From JADLHS01 sp964561105 (GTDB lineage Bacteria; Verrucomicrobiota; Verrucomicrobiia; Limisphaerales; JADLHS01), in assembly GCA_964561105.1 (NCBI GenBank), contig CAZLOH010000012.1, forward strand, positions 1 through 64,000: DNA of 64,000 nt, given 5' to 3'. The notes beneath the pieces are model-generated. The model saw only the letters and a program-made list of their open reading frames with translations. It was not told where the DNA came from and made no database searches. Position 1 is the stretch's first letter, and the number at the start of each line of letters is the position of its first letter. The position numbers and the translations under genes are program-made. This document shows positions 7,345 through 14,946 of this stretch, piece after piece.

Positions 7345-8487
7345 ATGGCCAAACGCGATTACTACGAGGTCCTTGGCATCGCCCGCGACGTCGAACAGGA
7401 CGGCATCAAGCGGGCCTACCGCAAGCTCGCCGTCAAGTATCACCCGGACAAGAATCCCGGCGACAAGGCCGCCGAGGAAAAGTTCAAGGAACTGGGCGAA
7501 GCCTACGAAGCGTTGAGCGATCCGCAAAAGCGCGCCGCGTATGATCAATACGGTCACAACGCCTTCGATCCCCGCATGCGCGCCGGACGCGGCGGAGGCG
7601 GATTCCATGATCCCTTCGACATCTTTCGCGAGGTCTTTGGCGGCGGCGGAGATGGCGGCAGCATCTTCGATCAGTTCTTCGGCGGCGGTGCGCGACCCGA
7701 TCCGTCGCAGCCGCAACGTGGCAACGACCTGCGTTACGACCTGGAAATCTCGTTCGAGGAAGCGGCGCTCGGCTGCGAGAAGCAAATCTCCGTGACCAAG
7801 CCCGATCGCTGCGATGTCTGCGCCGGTTCCGGCAGTGAACCCGGCTCCAAGACGCGTACCTGCGCCACCTGCAATGGGCGTGGCCAGGTCATTACTTCGC
7901 GGGGCATTTTCAGCATCGCCCAGACCTGTCCGCAATGTCAGGGCGCGGGCCGGGTAATCGAGAAGCCCTGCCCGCAATGTCGCGGCGCCGGGCGACGCGA
8001 TAACACGTCGAAGATCACCCTGCGCATCCCGGCCGGAGTGGACACCGGAGCGCGCCTGCGTTCCTCGGGCAATGGCGAGGCCGGCTTGCGTGGTGGCCCG
8101 GCGGGTGATCTTTACGTGGTGCTTCATCTCAAACCGCACGAATTTTTTCAACGGGACGGCGATGATCTGCTGTGCGAGGTCCCGGTCAGTTTTGTGCAGG
8201 CGGCGCTCGGCACGGAAATCCAGGTGCCCACCCTGGGCGAAAAGGCCACGATCAAGATTCCCGCCGGCACGCAACCCGGCACCATGTTCCGGTTGCGCGG
8301 CAAGGGCGTGAAAAATCTGCAAGGCTATGGTCATGGCGATTTGCACGTGCGCGTCACGGTGGAAGTGCCCACGCGCCTGACTCACACGCAAAAGGCCAAA
8401 CTGCAGGAATTCGCCGAAGCCTGCGACGAGAGTGTGAACCCGATCAGCAAGGGTTTTCTCGACAAGGCGAAGGGTTTGTTCCGATAG
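7345..8487 (+). CDS. dnaJ: Chaperone protein DnaJ
   Basis: A 380-residue type I DnaJ co-chaperone. The J domain is at residues 1-70 with the HPD motif (KYHPDKNPGD), followed by a Gly/Phe-rich linker (GGGGFHDPFDIFREVFGGGG). The zinc domain shows four CxxCxGxG-type repeats (CDVCAGSG, CATCNGRG, CPQCQGAG, CPQCRGAG), and the C-terminal substrate domains end with KLQEFAEACDES. It stimulates DnaK ATPase and binds unfolded proteins. It sits just downstream of grpE. Confidence 0.96.
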   Translation: MAKRDYYEVLGIARDVEQDGIKRAYRKLAVKYHPDKNPGDKAAEEKFKELGEAYEALSDPQKRAAYDQYGHNAFDPRMRAGRGGGGFHDPFDIFREVFGGGGDGGSIFDQFFGGGARPDPSQPQRGNDLRYDLEISFEEAALGCEKQISVTKPDRCDVCAGSGSEPGSKTRTCATCNGRGQVITSRGIFSIAQTCPQCQGAGRVIEKPCPQCRGAGRRDNTSKITLRIPAGVDTGARLRSSGNGEAGLRGGPAGDLYVVLHLKPHEFFQRDGDDLLCEVPVSFVQAALGTEIQVPTLGEKATIKIPAGTQPGTMFRLRGKGVKNLQGYGHGDLHVRVTVEVPTRLTHTQKAKLQEFAEACDESVNPISKGFLDKAKGLFR

Positions 8488-8559
8488 AATTGGAGTGCCG
8501 GCCTCCGGCCCGGCGGATGCGGGAGTTATCTGAAATGAGATGGTGCTTTCAACCGCCCT

Positions 8560-8705
8560 CACCCCGGCCCTCTCCCCCGAGAGAGGGAGAATCGCTCGCC
8601 GCGTCGTCCGTGAACCAGCGGCTGGATTCGCGCAACCGGCTTCCAAGAAATCTGAAACTGCCTGTTGCTGTTCCCTCTCCCCGAGGGAGAGGGGCAGGGT
8701 GAGGG
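8560..8705. repeat. Intergenic CCTCACCC...GGGTGAGG paired palindromic element
   Basis: The 235-base spacer between dnaJ and rsmE is mostly this element. A left arm (CCCTCACCCCGGCCCTCTCC) and a right arm (CCCTCTCCCCGAGGGAGAGG then GGGTGAGGG) lie about 100 bases apart, and each has its own small hairpin. It is the same family as 15600-15752 and, in short form, 4076-4138. No gene is seen here. Confidence 0.7.
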
Positions 8706-8722
8706 TGAGCGTCTAAACAATC

Positions 8723-9472
8723 ATGCACCGCTTCTACCTGCCACCCGAGCAATGCCGCGACTCCACACTGGAGTTGACCGGCGATGAAGCGCATCACGCG
8801 CTGCGGGTGCTGCGCGTTCAAACCGGCGAAGCAGTCACGGTGCTGGACGGCGCGGGACAAGAGCTGGTTTGCGAGGTGCGCGACGTAACCAAACGAACCG
8901 TCACGCTCGCGGTGCTGCGCAAAAACTCGTCGCCCCCGCTGCCCTGTCAAATCACGCTCTTGCAGGCTGTGCCCAAGGCCAAGGCGATGGATTACATCGT
9001 CCAGAAAGCCACCGAACTCGGCGCGGCCCGCGTCGTGCCAATTCTCTCTGAACGCACGATCGTTCATCTCGACGGCGACAACGCCACTGATAAAGCCGAC
9101 AAGTGGCAACAGATTGCCATCGAATCCATCAAGCAATGCGGCTCACCCTGGCTGACGAAGATTGAGCCACCGGTCACGCTGAAGAATTATCTCGCTCGCC
9201 GGGAGAAATTTGACCTGCCATTGATCGCCTCGCTGCAAACTGACGGCCGCCGGCCGCGTGATTACATCCAGCAGTTTCGCGAGACCCACAAACACCTGCC
9301 CGCGACCGCCTGCGTGTGGATCGGCCCGGAGGGAGATTTTTCTCCGGCGGAAATGGACGCCATCAAAAACGACGGCGCGTTGCCCATCACCCTCGGCCGC
9401 CTCGTCCTCCGTAGCGACACAGCGGCGATCTATGGCTTGTCAGTTTTGAACTACGAACTGCAAGCCGGTTGA
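8723..9472 (+). CDS. rsmE: 16S rRNA (uracil-1498-N3)-methyltransferase
   Basis: A 249-residue RsmE of the SPOUT methyltransferase superfamily, which methylates U1498 of 16S rRNA using S-adenosylmethionine. Seen: the N-terminal PUA-like segment HRFYLPPEQ with ELTGDEAHHALRVLR, the middle block QAVPKAKAMDYIVQKATELG, and the C-terminal trefoil-knot motifs WIGPEGDFSPAEMDAI and LGRLVLRSDTAAIYGLS. Length and motifs match the family. It ends just before the SAM riboswitch, which belongs to the next transcription unit. Confidence 0.95.
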   Translation: MHRFYLPPEQCRDSTLELTGDEAHHALRVLRVQTGEAVTVLDGAGQELVCEVRDVTKRTVTLAVLRKNSSPPLPCQITLLQAVPKAKAMDYIVQKATELGAARVVPILSERTIVHLDGDNATDKADKWQQIAIESIKQCGSPWLTKIEPPVTLKNYLARREKFDLPLIASLQTDGRRPRDYIQQFRETHKHLPATACVWIGPEGDFSPAEMDAIKNDGALPITLGRLVLRSDTAAIYGLSVLNYELQAG

Positions 9473-9533
9473 AATTATGCTTTGACAACCCCAACCAGCT
9501 AAATCAATCTATCCGCATCCGTTGATACCAACG

Positions 9534-9674
9534 GTCTCATGCAGAGTGGCTGAGGGACTGGCCCGCTGACGCCACGGCAACCGGTTGAAGTTTCGATTTC
9601 AATGCAGGTGCCAATTCCAGCTCGATTGTAGCGGCGGTCGGTGACCGACGAACCAATTCGGGAAAAATGAGAAG
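9534..9674 (+). promoter_or_regulatory. SAM-I (S-box) riboswitch
   Basis: The aptamer core is readable: GCAGAGTGGCTGAGGGACTG, GGCCCGCTGA, CGGCAACC, then GGTGCCAATTCC, in the order and spacing of SAM-I aptamers. The outer helix pairs CTCAT (9536-9540) with ATGAG (9667-9671). The 3' strand TGAGAAG (9668-9674) can instead pair with CTTCTCA (9695-9701) in the terminator, giving the classic antiterminator switch. It should stop transcription into threonine synthase when S-adenosylmethionine is high. Confidence 0.92.
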
Positions 9675-9690
9675 ATGTGCCGGATTTGTC

Positions 9691-9724
9691 GCCCCTTCTC
9701 AGCCATGAGTCGGGGCTTTTTGTT
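9691..9724 (+). terminator. Riboswitch-controlled intrinsic terminator
   Basis: GCCCC (9691-9695) and GGGGC (9712-9716), with inner arms CTCA and TGAG, form a stem followed by TTTTTGTTT. Its 5' side overlaps the antiterminator sequence of the riboswitch, so this is the expression platform. Confidence 0.88.
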
Positions 9725-9734
9725 TACCCTGAAC

Positions 9735-9807
9735 GGTAGGGACGCGTTCCACCGCGTCCCATTTAGACATGGAAAAGTTTGGGACGCGAGTGGAACGCGT
9801 CCCTACC
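9735..9807. repeat. GGTAGGGACGCGTTCC inverted repeat in the thrC leader
   Basis: GGTAGGGACGCGTTCCACCG (from 9735) is mirrored by GTGGAACGCGTCCCTACC (ending 9807) around a 20-base loop. It lies between the riboswitch terminator and the thrC start. Single arms of the same family occur at 55580-55606 and 55872-55898. It is apparently a mobile or dispersed palindrome that landed in the leader without blocking the riboswitch. Confidence 0.75.
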
Positions 9808-9814
9808 GAAGTTT

Positions 9815-11074
9815 ATGAGTGAAAAACACGATGGATTCATGAAGGCGCTCAAGTGCCGCGAGTGCGGTCGCGAATATCCCCTCGCCGCCACCCACGTCTG
9901 CGAGTTCGATTTCGGCCCGCTCGAAGTCGCCTACGACTACGACCGCATCAAGAAGTCTTTGACCAAGGCCGCCATTCAATCGCGCCCCAAGTCGATGTGG
10001 CGCTATCGCGAATTGCTGCCCGTCGCCGGTGAACCCACCGTGGGCACGCAAGTCGGTTTCACGCCGCTCGTGAAAGCAGATCGTCTCGCCAAGGCGCTCG
10101 GCATTCGCGAACTCTGGATCAAGAACGACGCGGTCAACTATCCCACGCTCTCGTTCAAGGACCGCGTGGTCAGCGTCGCCTTGAGCCGCTCGAAGGAACT
10201 CGGCTTTGAAACCGTCGCCTGCGCCTCCACCGGCAACCTCGCCAATTCCGTTGCCGCCAACGCCGCGAGCGCCGGCCTGAAGTCCTACGTGTTCATCCCA
10301 TCCGACCTCGAACAAGGCAAGGTCGTCAACTCGCTCGTCTATGGCGCGAACGTCATCGGCATCAAGGGCCATTACGATGAAGTGAACCGCCTCTGCGCCG
10401 AGATCGCCGGCAAGTTCGGCTGGGCGTTCGTGAACGTGAACATGCGCCCCTACTACGCCGAAGGCTCGAAGAGTCAGGCGTACGAAATTGTCGAGCAACT
10501 CGGCTGGCAGATTCCGCAGCACACGGTTGTCCCGATGGCCTCGGGGTCACTGCTCACCAAGATTCACAAAGGTTATCAGGAACTCATCAAGCTCGGCCTC
10601 GCCCCGGAAACCAGGCACGCCATTCACGGCGCGCAGGCGACCGGTTGCTCACCGATCTCCGTCGCGCAAAAGGCGGGACTGGATTTTTTCAAGCCCGTCA
10701 AACCGAACACGATTGCGAAATCGCTCGCCATCGGCACGCCAGCGGACGGCTTCTACGCGTTGCGCGTGATGAAGGAAACCGGTGGCGCGGCCGACGACGT
10801 GACCGACGACGAAATCCGCGAAGGCATCCGCCTGCTCGCTGAGAATGAAGGCATTTTTGCCGAAACCGCCGGCGGCGTGACCACGGCCGTGGCCAGGAAA
10901 CTCATTGCCTCGGGCAAGATTCCGGCGAACGAATCCGCCGTCCTCTGCATCACCGGCAACGGCCTGAAGACGCTGGATGCCGTCGTGGGCCACGTCGGCA
11001 AGACGCGCGAAATCAAGCCGAGCCTGCGGGAGTTTGAAACGATGCTGGCGAGTGAGGAAAAAGTGGGGGTGTAA
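9815..11074 (+). CDS. thrC: Threonine synthase (PLP-dependent)
   Basis: A 419-residue threonine-synthase-family enzyme, which normally converts O-phosphohomoserine to threonine. It begins with a short cysteine-containing segment (CRECGREYPLAATHVCEFD) as in archaeal-type ThrC. The PLP lysine is in the motif LSFKDRVVSVAL and the phosphate loop is CASTGNLANSVAAN. GVTTAVARKLI and ITGNGLKTLD near the end are also conserved. An upstream ATG (9779) lies in the inverted repeat, so 9815 is preferred; 9839 is possible. Control by a SAM-I riboswitch is unusual for threonine formation and, with moaD and the NIL gene downstream, hints at sulfur amino acid metabolism. Its last 66 bases recur twice downstream. 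Confidence 0.88.
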   Translation: MSEKHDGFMKALKCRECGREYPLAATHVCEFDFGPLEVAYDYDRIKKSLTKAAIQSRPKSMWRYRELLPVAGEPTVGTQVGFTPLVKADRLAKALGIRELWIKNDAVNYPTLSFKDRVVSVALSRSKELGFETVACASTGNLANSVAANAASAGLKSYVFIPSDLEQGKVVNSLVYGANVIGIKGHYDEVNRLCAEIAGKFGWAFVNVNMRPYYAEGSKSQAYEIVEQLGWQIPQHTVVPMASGSLLTKIHKGYQELIKLGLAPETRHAIHGAQATGCSPISVAQKAGLDFFKPVKPNTIAKSLAIGTPADGFYALRVMKETGGAADDVTDDEIREGIRLLAENEGIFAETAGGVTTAVARKLIASGKIPANESAVLCITGNGLKTLDAVVGHVGKTREIKPSLREFETMLASEEKVGV

Positions 11075-11089
11075 CGCTCCCCGCCACCC

Positions 11090-11734
11090 GTGAGCGAATT
11101 TCCGTTCCAGATTAAGGTCGCGGACGCGACGGAAACAGCTTGGTTGCGTTTTGCAGATCAAGCTGAACTCCGGCGTTATCATCGCAGCCTTGCGCCTTTC
11201 GCCTCACGGTCCGTCACTGTCATGCGCGAAGCGGTGGAATTCACCCGGCTGGCCGCCAAACGCTGGCGCTACTACGCCCGCGCTGACGAAGCCGTTGAAA
11301 GTTTCATACAACTCCAGCGCAAGATTCGCCACGACCCCAAATGCGAGACGGCTTTCATCATGATCGCCACACTCCAGCATGAGAAACAAGACCTGCCCAT
11401 TGGCCTCGCCTATTGCCGCCGGACTTGGTGCCATCATCTCGCACTGGATTTTCTGGCGTTGCATCCGCGCGCTTTGGAGCAAGCACGGCGCGTGCGCGGT
11501 GTCGGCAGCGGAATGTTGTTCGGATTGGTACAGCTGGCAAAAGCCCTGGACGTTCCGCAAATCTGGGGTGAAGCCACGGTGAACTCCGCTCCGTTTTACG
11601 AAAACCTGCTGGCCGTTCGTCCGGTTCAGGATTTGTTCATCATCGAAGCCCGGGAAATGACCGCCATCGTCCAGCGCCAGAAAAAAGTCGGCAATCTGTC
11701 CCTTGTCAGCCGCAGGTCGCCTCACTTAAAGTAA
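11090..11734 (+). CDS. Putative GNAT-like protein, unassigned
   Basis: A 214-residue protein that I cannot place firmly. The middle to C-terminal part reads like an acetyltransferase (GNAT) fold: LPIGLAYCRRTW, then RRVRGVGSGMLFGLVQLAKA resembling the acetyl-CoA binding loop, then EATVNSAPFYENLL resembling the conserved Asn/Tyr helix. The N-terminal third is charged and helical. It starts with GTG 16 bases after the thrC stop and is the first gene of the insertion region. It could be the toxin of an acetyltransferase-type pair, but no partner of the known type is intact here. Confidence 0.55.
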   Translation: MSEFPFQIKVADATETAWLRFADQAELRRYHRSLAPFASRSVTVMREAVEFTRLAAKRWRYYARADEAVESFIQLQRKIRHDPKCETAFIMIATLQHEKQDLPIGLAYCRRTWCHHLALDFLALHPRALEQARRVRGVGSGMLFGLVQLAKALDVPQIWGEATVNSAPFYENLLAVRPVQDLFIIEAREMTAIVQRQKKVGNLSLVSRRSPHLK

Positions 11735-11738
11735 TGCC

Positions 11739-11939
11739 ATGACGGTCAAACGAACAAAACCAGTCAGCCTCGAAGAACTCTGGGATTTCGAGGCCAAACA
11801 CCCTGTCGTCTTCGCCGCGCCGCGCGCGTTGGCGGAAGCGCGGCTCATTGCGGATTTATTTCGTTTGAAGCGTAATCGTCATACGCGCAACAGAAACGAT
11901 AGTCCGAGCCGGGCAAGACGGAGACTCACAGCCACCTGA
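11739..11939 (+). CDS. Small hypothetical protein, possibly degraded
   Basis: A 66-residue frame starting five bases after the GNAT-like gene. The first 45 residues (MTVKRTKPVSLEELWDFEAK onward, through LIADLFRLKR) look like a real small protein. The rest is a basic run (RNRHTRNRNDSPSRARRR) typical of reading out of frame, so the gene may be truncated. I do not recognise a family; position suggests a partner or relic in the insertion region. Confidence 0.35.
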   Translation: MTVKRTKPVSLEELWDFEAKHPVVFAAPRALAEARLIADLFRLKRNRHTRNRNDSPSRARRRLTAT

Positions 11940-11946
11940 TTGGGCG

Positions 11947-12067
11947 ATGAAGCCAAACCTGCGCGAACTGTTGGAAGATTTGCGCGACTATCTTGACGTG
12001 CTGGAAGCCCAAAGGCAAACGCACATACACGACGAATGAGGTGCGCGAACAACTGGGACTTGCTTGA
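11947..12067 (+). pseudogene. Frameshifted antitoxin-like remnant
   Basis: One frame reads MKPNLRELLEDLRDYLDVLE and stops at 12039. A shifted frame continues PKGKRTYTTNEVREQLGLA and stops at 12067. The C-terminal part resembles the tail of small type II antitoxins that ends in EVREQLGL. The most economical reading is a single antitoxin gene broken by one frameshift near 12006. No intact toxin is next to it. Its stop overlaps the start of the thrC-tail copy by one base (TGATG). Confidence 0.5.
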
Positions 12068-12147
12068 TGAGCAAGCCGCGCGAAATCAAGCCGAGCCTGC
12101 GCGAGTTTGAAGCTATGTTGGCGAGTGAGGAGAAGGTGAGCGCGTAA
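12067..12147 (+). pseudogene. Copy 2 of the thrC 3' end
   Basis: This encodes MSKPREIKPSLREFEAMLAS and on to EEKVSA-stop, against REIKPSLREFETMLASEEKV at the end of ThrC. At DNA level the match runs from about GCGCGAAATCAAGCCG to the stop codon. Outside this stretch there is no similarity. It is a displaced thrC tail with its own ATG, sitting between two cargo segments. Confidence 0.85.
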
Positions 12148-12159
12148 AAACAAACGCCC

Positions 12160-12645
12160 GTGCGCATCTACCTCGAAAGCACTATACCGAGCTACGTTGT
12201 GGCACGACCGGATCGTGATCTGTTGCAAGCTGCCCGGCAGCAAATGACTAAAGACTGGTGGGATTTGAAACGGCACAAACACGAGCTTTTCACCTCGCAA
12301 ATCGTGCTGGATGAGATTGCCAGCGGAGAACGCACGATGGCCAACCGACGGCTGAAGATAATGGCTGAAGTTCCAGTGCTGGACTTGACGAACGATGTAG
12401 AGGTTTTGACCGGCCAGATTCTTGGATCAGGGCTTGTTCCCCAAAAGGCCGATGCTGACGCCGCGCACATTGCCCTCGCCACCATCCACCAGATGGATAT
12501 ATTGCTGACGTGGAACTGCCGACATATTGCAAATGCGGCGATCCAAGCCCGGCTGCGGCGGCTCGTCGAGGCTGCTGCTTACGAATTGCCGACGGTTTGC
12601 ACGATGGATGAGATGGCAGGAGAATTATATGAGCGCAACGATTAA
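12160..12645 (+). CDS. PIN-domain toxin (VapC-like ribonuclease)
   Basis: A 161-residue PIN-domain protein, expected to act as an RNase toxin. Acidic residues of the PIN active site are visible in the N-terminal MRIYLESTIPSYVV, in VLDEIASGE, in KADADAAHIALA and in ILLTWNCRHIAN. The subgroup with YLESTIPSYV is common in toxin-antitoxin pairs. It starts with GTG and overlaps the following small gene by 17 bases, so it is toxin-first. It lies between two thrC-tail copies. Confidence 0.8.
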   Translation: MRIYLESTIPSYVVARPDRDLLQAARQQMTKDWWDLKRHKHELFTSQIVLDEIASGERTMANRRLKIMAEVPVLDLTNDVEVLTGQILGSGLVPQKADADAAHIALATIHQMDILLTWNCRHIANAAIQARLRRLVEAAAYELPTVCTMDEMAGELYERND

Positions 12646-12841
12646 GAAACCGGTGACCTACCAAAGCACCGACGAAGTGCTCCAGGAAATCTGGTGCATC
12701 AAGGATGCACTGTCCGCCGCGCGTGGCCACAGCGTGGATAAACTATTCGCCGATGCCCGCAAGCGACAAAAGGCTTCGGGTCATCGCGTCGTGAATCTTT
12801 CCAAGCCAAAAGCCAGCCGGCGCAAGGCTGTGGCCGCATGA
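12629..12841 (+). CDS. Probable cognate antitoxin of the PIN toxin
   Basis: A 70-residue protein (MSATIKKPVTYQSTDEVLQE at the start; basic C-terminus KPKASRRKAVAA). It overlaps the end of the PIN toxin, and a WCIKDALSAARGHSVDKLF stretch is predicted helical. Small size, overlap and charge fit an antitoxin; the family is not recognised. Its stop overlaps the ATG of the next thrC-tail copy (ATGA). Confidence 0.65.
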   Translation: MSATIKKPVTYQSTDEVLQEIWCIKDALSAARGHSVDKLFADARKRQKASGHRVVNLSKPKASRRKAVAA

Positions 12842-12906
12842 AAATCAAGCCGAGCCTGCGGGAGTTTGAAGCGATGCTGGCGAGTGAAGAGAAGGTTTCC
12901 GCTTAG
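12838..12906 (+). pseudogene. Copy 3 of the thrC 3' end
   Basis: This encodes MKIKPSLREFEAMLASEEKV then SA-stop, again the thrC tail. Copies 2 and 3 share EAMLASEEKVSA, whereas ThrC itself ends ETMLASEEKVGV, so the two displaced tails are closer to each other than to the live gene. It sits directly after the antitoxin and before a DUF4279 gene. Confidence 0.85.
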
Positions 12907-12918
12907 CCGCAACTTGCG

Positions 12919-13353
12919 ATGGCTCAACTTCACAAGTCCGCTGCAACACTGCGAATCTGCGGTGACGATTTGAACCCAGAGGAAATTACAGCATTGCTTG
13001 GATCGCCACCAACCAAAGCTCAAAGGAAAGGCGATCAGTTTGTCGGGCCGAAAACGGGCAACGTTCGAATCGCAAAATCAGGTATGTGGGGACTTGAAGC
13101 AGCCGATTGCGAACCAGAGGGCCTAGATGGCCAAGTTCAGGAACTCTTGAATAAGACAAATCGCGATTTGTCAGTGTGGCAGAAAATTTCAGGGCGCTAC
13201 CGGATTGATTTGTTTTGTGGGTTGTTTATGACCGAGAGCAACGAAGGCTTGAGCCTTTCGCCAGAATCTCTGACAGCGTTAGGCGAACGAGGCATCGAGA
13301 TCGGTTTTGACATATATGGCCCATTGGAGGAAAAATCCGATACGGCTGAGTAA
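12919..13353 (+). CDS. DUF4279-like protein
   Basis: A 144-residue soluble protein resembling DUF4279 proteins: ATLRICGDDLNPEEITALLG with PPTKAQRKGD near the start, MWGLEA, then SLSPESLTALGERGIEIGFD and IYGPLEE at the end. The function of the family is not established; members are often seen as single small genes in variable regions and could be immunity-like. Its GC content is visibly lower than its neighbours, suggesting transfer. It lies between thrC-tail copy 3 and the first moaD-head copy. Confidence 0.7.
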   Translation: MAQLHKSAATLRICGDDLNPEEITALLGSPPTKAQRKGDQFVGPKTGNVRIAKSGMWGLEAADCEPEGLDGQVQELLNKTNRDLSVWQKISGRYRIDLFCGLFMTESNEGLSLSPESLTALGERGIEIGFDIYGPLEEKSDTAE

Positions 13354-13368
13354 TTGTTTTTTGAATTT

Positions 13369-13482
13369 ATGGCAAAGAAAGTTCGGATCCCAACGCCGCT
13401 CCGCAAGTTGACCCACAACGAAGAGCTGGTCGAAATCAACGCCGCCACGGTTGGAGTTCGCGGCTTGGCAGGCGAGATTTGA
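13369..13482 (+). pseudogene. Copy 1 of the moaD 5' end
   Basis: A 37-codon frame whose first 28 or so codons (MAKKVRIPTPLRKLTHNEEL, VEINAATVG) match the start of the moaD-like gene at 15246. It then diverges into unrelated sequence and stops. About ten bases before the ATG (TTGAATTTATGGC) are also shared with copy 2. It is a truncated head of the sulfur-carrier gene. Confidence 0.87.
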
Positions 13483-13500
13483 ACGTGCTAGAGTGACATT

Positions 13501-13767
13501 ATGAAAACTCTGACTGTGCAGGAAGCCAGCCGCAACTTGAGCGATTTGGTTCACCGCGCCGCCGAAGGCGAGGAAGTCGCCATCAATGATGGCGCTTGCA
13601 CGGTTCTGCTCCAACCGGTTTCCAAAGCTGGCGGAAATCAAACCATCGGACGCGAAGCGTTGCGGCAATTGCAATCACAGTCGCGACTCACGCCCAGTCT
13701 GGCTGAGAGCTACCTGCGGGAAGTCCATGCCGAACGTCTGGCCCACGGAAACGGCAGCGGACAATGA
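13501..13767 (+). CDS. Phd/YefM-type antitoxin
   Basis: An 88-residue antitoxin. The N-terminal MKTLTVQEASRNLSDLVHRA followed by EGEEVAINDG is typical of the Phd/YefM DNA-binding fold; the C-terminal part (SLAESYLREVHAERLAHG) would bind the toxin. The gene overlaps the PIN gene that follows (ATGA), as in vapBC-type operons, and would autoregulate the pair. Confidence 0.82.
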   Translation: MKTLTVQEASRNLSDLVHRAAEGEEVAINDGACTVLLQPVSKAGGNQTIGREALRQLQSQSRLTPSLAESYLREVHAERLAHGNGSGQ

Positions 13768-14141
13768 TCCATTTGGATACGAATTATCTGATCGGCCTCG
13801 CAGTACGTGGCTCGACTCCGGCAGCAAACGTGGATCAGTGGCTGGGAAGTGGTGAAACTCTCAGCGCAAGTGCGCTCGCGTGGACCGAGTTTTTGAATGG
13901 GCCGGTGAGCACATCTGAGATTGCGTTGGTGGAGACGGTGATTGGCGGCAACATTGTCGGCTTTGAGAAGACAACCGCAACCCTGGCCGCGCAGTTGTTC
14001 AACCAAACCGGCCGCCGCCGTGGTTCACGCTTCGACTGTTTGATCGCCGCGACGGCGATTGCTGCCAGTGCCGAGTTTGCCACCGAGAACCAGAAGGATT
14101 TTGCGCCGTTTGTCGCGCATGGATTGAAGTTGAAGAATTGA
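13764..14141 (+). CDS. VapC-like PIN-domain toxin
   Basis: A 125-residue PIN RNase. Active-site acids are in MIHLDTNYLIGL, in ALAWTEFLNG and in RGSRFDCLIAATAIA, with a late ATENQKDFAPF, matching the VapC order. It should cleave tRNA or other RNA when released from the antitoxin encoded just upstream. The pair sits between two moaD-head copies. Confidence 0.88.
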   Translation: MIHLDTNYLIGLAVRGSTPAANVDQWLGSGETLSASALAWTEFLNGPVSTSEIALVETVIGGNIVGFEKTTATLAAQLFNQTGRRRGSRFDCLIAATAIAASAEFATENQKDFAPFVAHGLKLKN

Positions 14142-14151
14142 AATTGAATTT

Positions 14152-14247
14152 ATGGCAAAAAAAGTCCGCATCCCAACGCCGCTCCGCAAGTTGACCCACA
14201 ACGAGGAGCTGGTCGAAGTCAACGCCGCCACCATTGGCGAGGCTTAA
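14152..14247 (+). pseudogene. Copy 2 of the moaD 5' end
   Basis: A 31-codon frame identical in protein to the first 31 residues of the full moaD-like gene (MAKKVRIPTPLRKLTHNEEL, VEVNAATIGEA) and then closed by TAA. DNA identity with 15246-15340 is nearly complete. The upstream TTGAATTTATGGC is shared with copy 1. Confidence 0.9.
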
Positions 14248-14287
14248 ACGGGGTTGTGATTCGGTTGTTTGCTGATACTTTCGGAAC

Positions 14288-14527
14288 ATGAGCGTTTTGG
14301 AATTAACCGATGAGCAGGTGATTTCGCTGGTGCGCCAGTTGCCCTCGGCGCGCAAGCGCGAAGCCTTGCTGGCCCTGGCCGAGGAAGCGGAAACCCGTCA
14401 TGAGGAGCGGATGCGCTTCGCCGAGGCACAATTACGTCGCCAGTGCGCTGAACGCGGACTGGACTGGGATCGCATGTCGGAAGCTCAACGCGAGGAATTC
14501 GTGGACCGGTTGTTGCACGAGGATTGA
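14288..14527 (+). CDS. Small putative antitoxin preceding a PIN toxin
   Basis: A 79-residue, strongly helical, charged protein (MSVLELTDEQVISLVRQLPS at the start, EEFVDRLLHED at the end). It overlaps the following PIN gene by a few bases, as antitoxins do. I recognise no DNA-binding motif, and the family is unnamed to me; the call rests on size and position. Confidence 0.6.
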   Translation: MSVLELTDEQVISLVRQLPSARKREALLALAEEAETRHEERMRFAEAQLRRQCAERGLDWDRMSEAQREEFVDRLLHED

Positions 14528-14946
14528 TTGTGGCGCCCACCGTCGTCTTCGACACAAACATCCTCTTTTCGGCCACCGGCTGGCGCGGCAAACCGTTTGA
14601 GTGTGTGGAGCAGGCGCGGGCGGGAAAAATTCAAGTCGTGACGTGTGCGGAACTGCTGGAAGAATTGATGGAGAAGCTGGAGTTGAAACTTGGCTTTTCG
14701 GTGGAACAAAGCGCGGAAACGCTGGCTGACTACCTCGGGTTTCTTCGTCTGGTTACCATTCCAAAAACGCTGAATGCCGTGCCGCGCGATCCGGACGACA
14801 ACGCGGTGATTGAGTGCGCGCTGGAAGGCAAGGCTGCGTACATTGTCAGTGGCGACAAGGATTTGCTGGATTTGCGAAAATATCAGAGCATCGAGATTGT
14901 TCGGGCCAGCGAGTTCTTGGACATTCTGGTGCGGAGCAAATCGTGA
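14524..14946 (+). CDS. PIN-family putative toxin (TIGR00305-like)
   Basis: A 140-residue PIN protein of the putative-toxin family: VVFDTNILFSATGWRGKP at the N-terminus, CAELLEELMEKL, then VPRDPDDNAVIECALEG and IVSGDKDLLDL, giving the acidic active-site set. TTG at 14524 or GTG at 14530 is the start. It overlaps the small gene upstream and a HigA-like gene downstream by 4 bases, so three genes form one unit. Confidence 0.85.
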   Translation: MIVAPTVVFDTNILFSATGWRGKPFECVEQARAGKIQVVTCAELLEELMEKLELKLGFSVEQSAETLADYLGFLRLVTIPKTLNAVPRDPDDNAVIECALEGKAAYIVSGDKDLLDLRKYQSIEIVRASEFLDILVRSKS

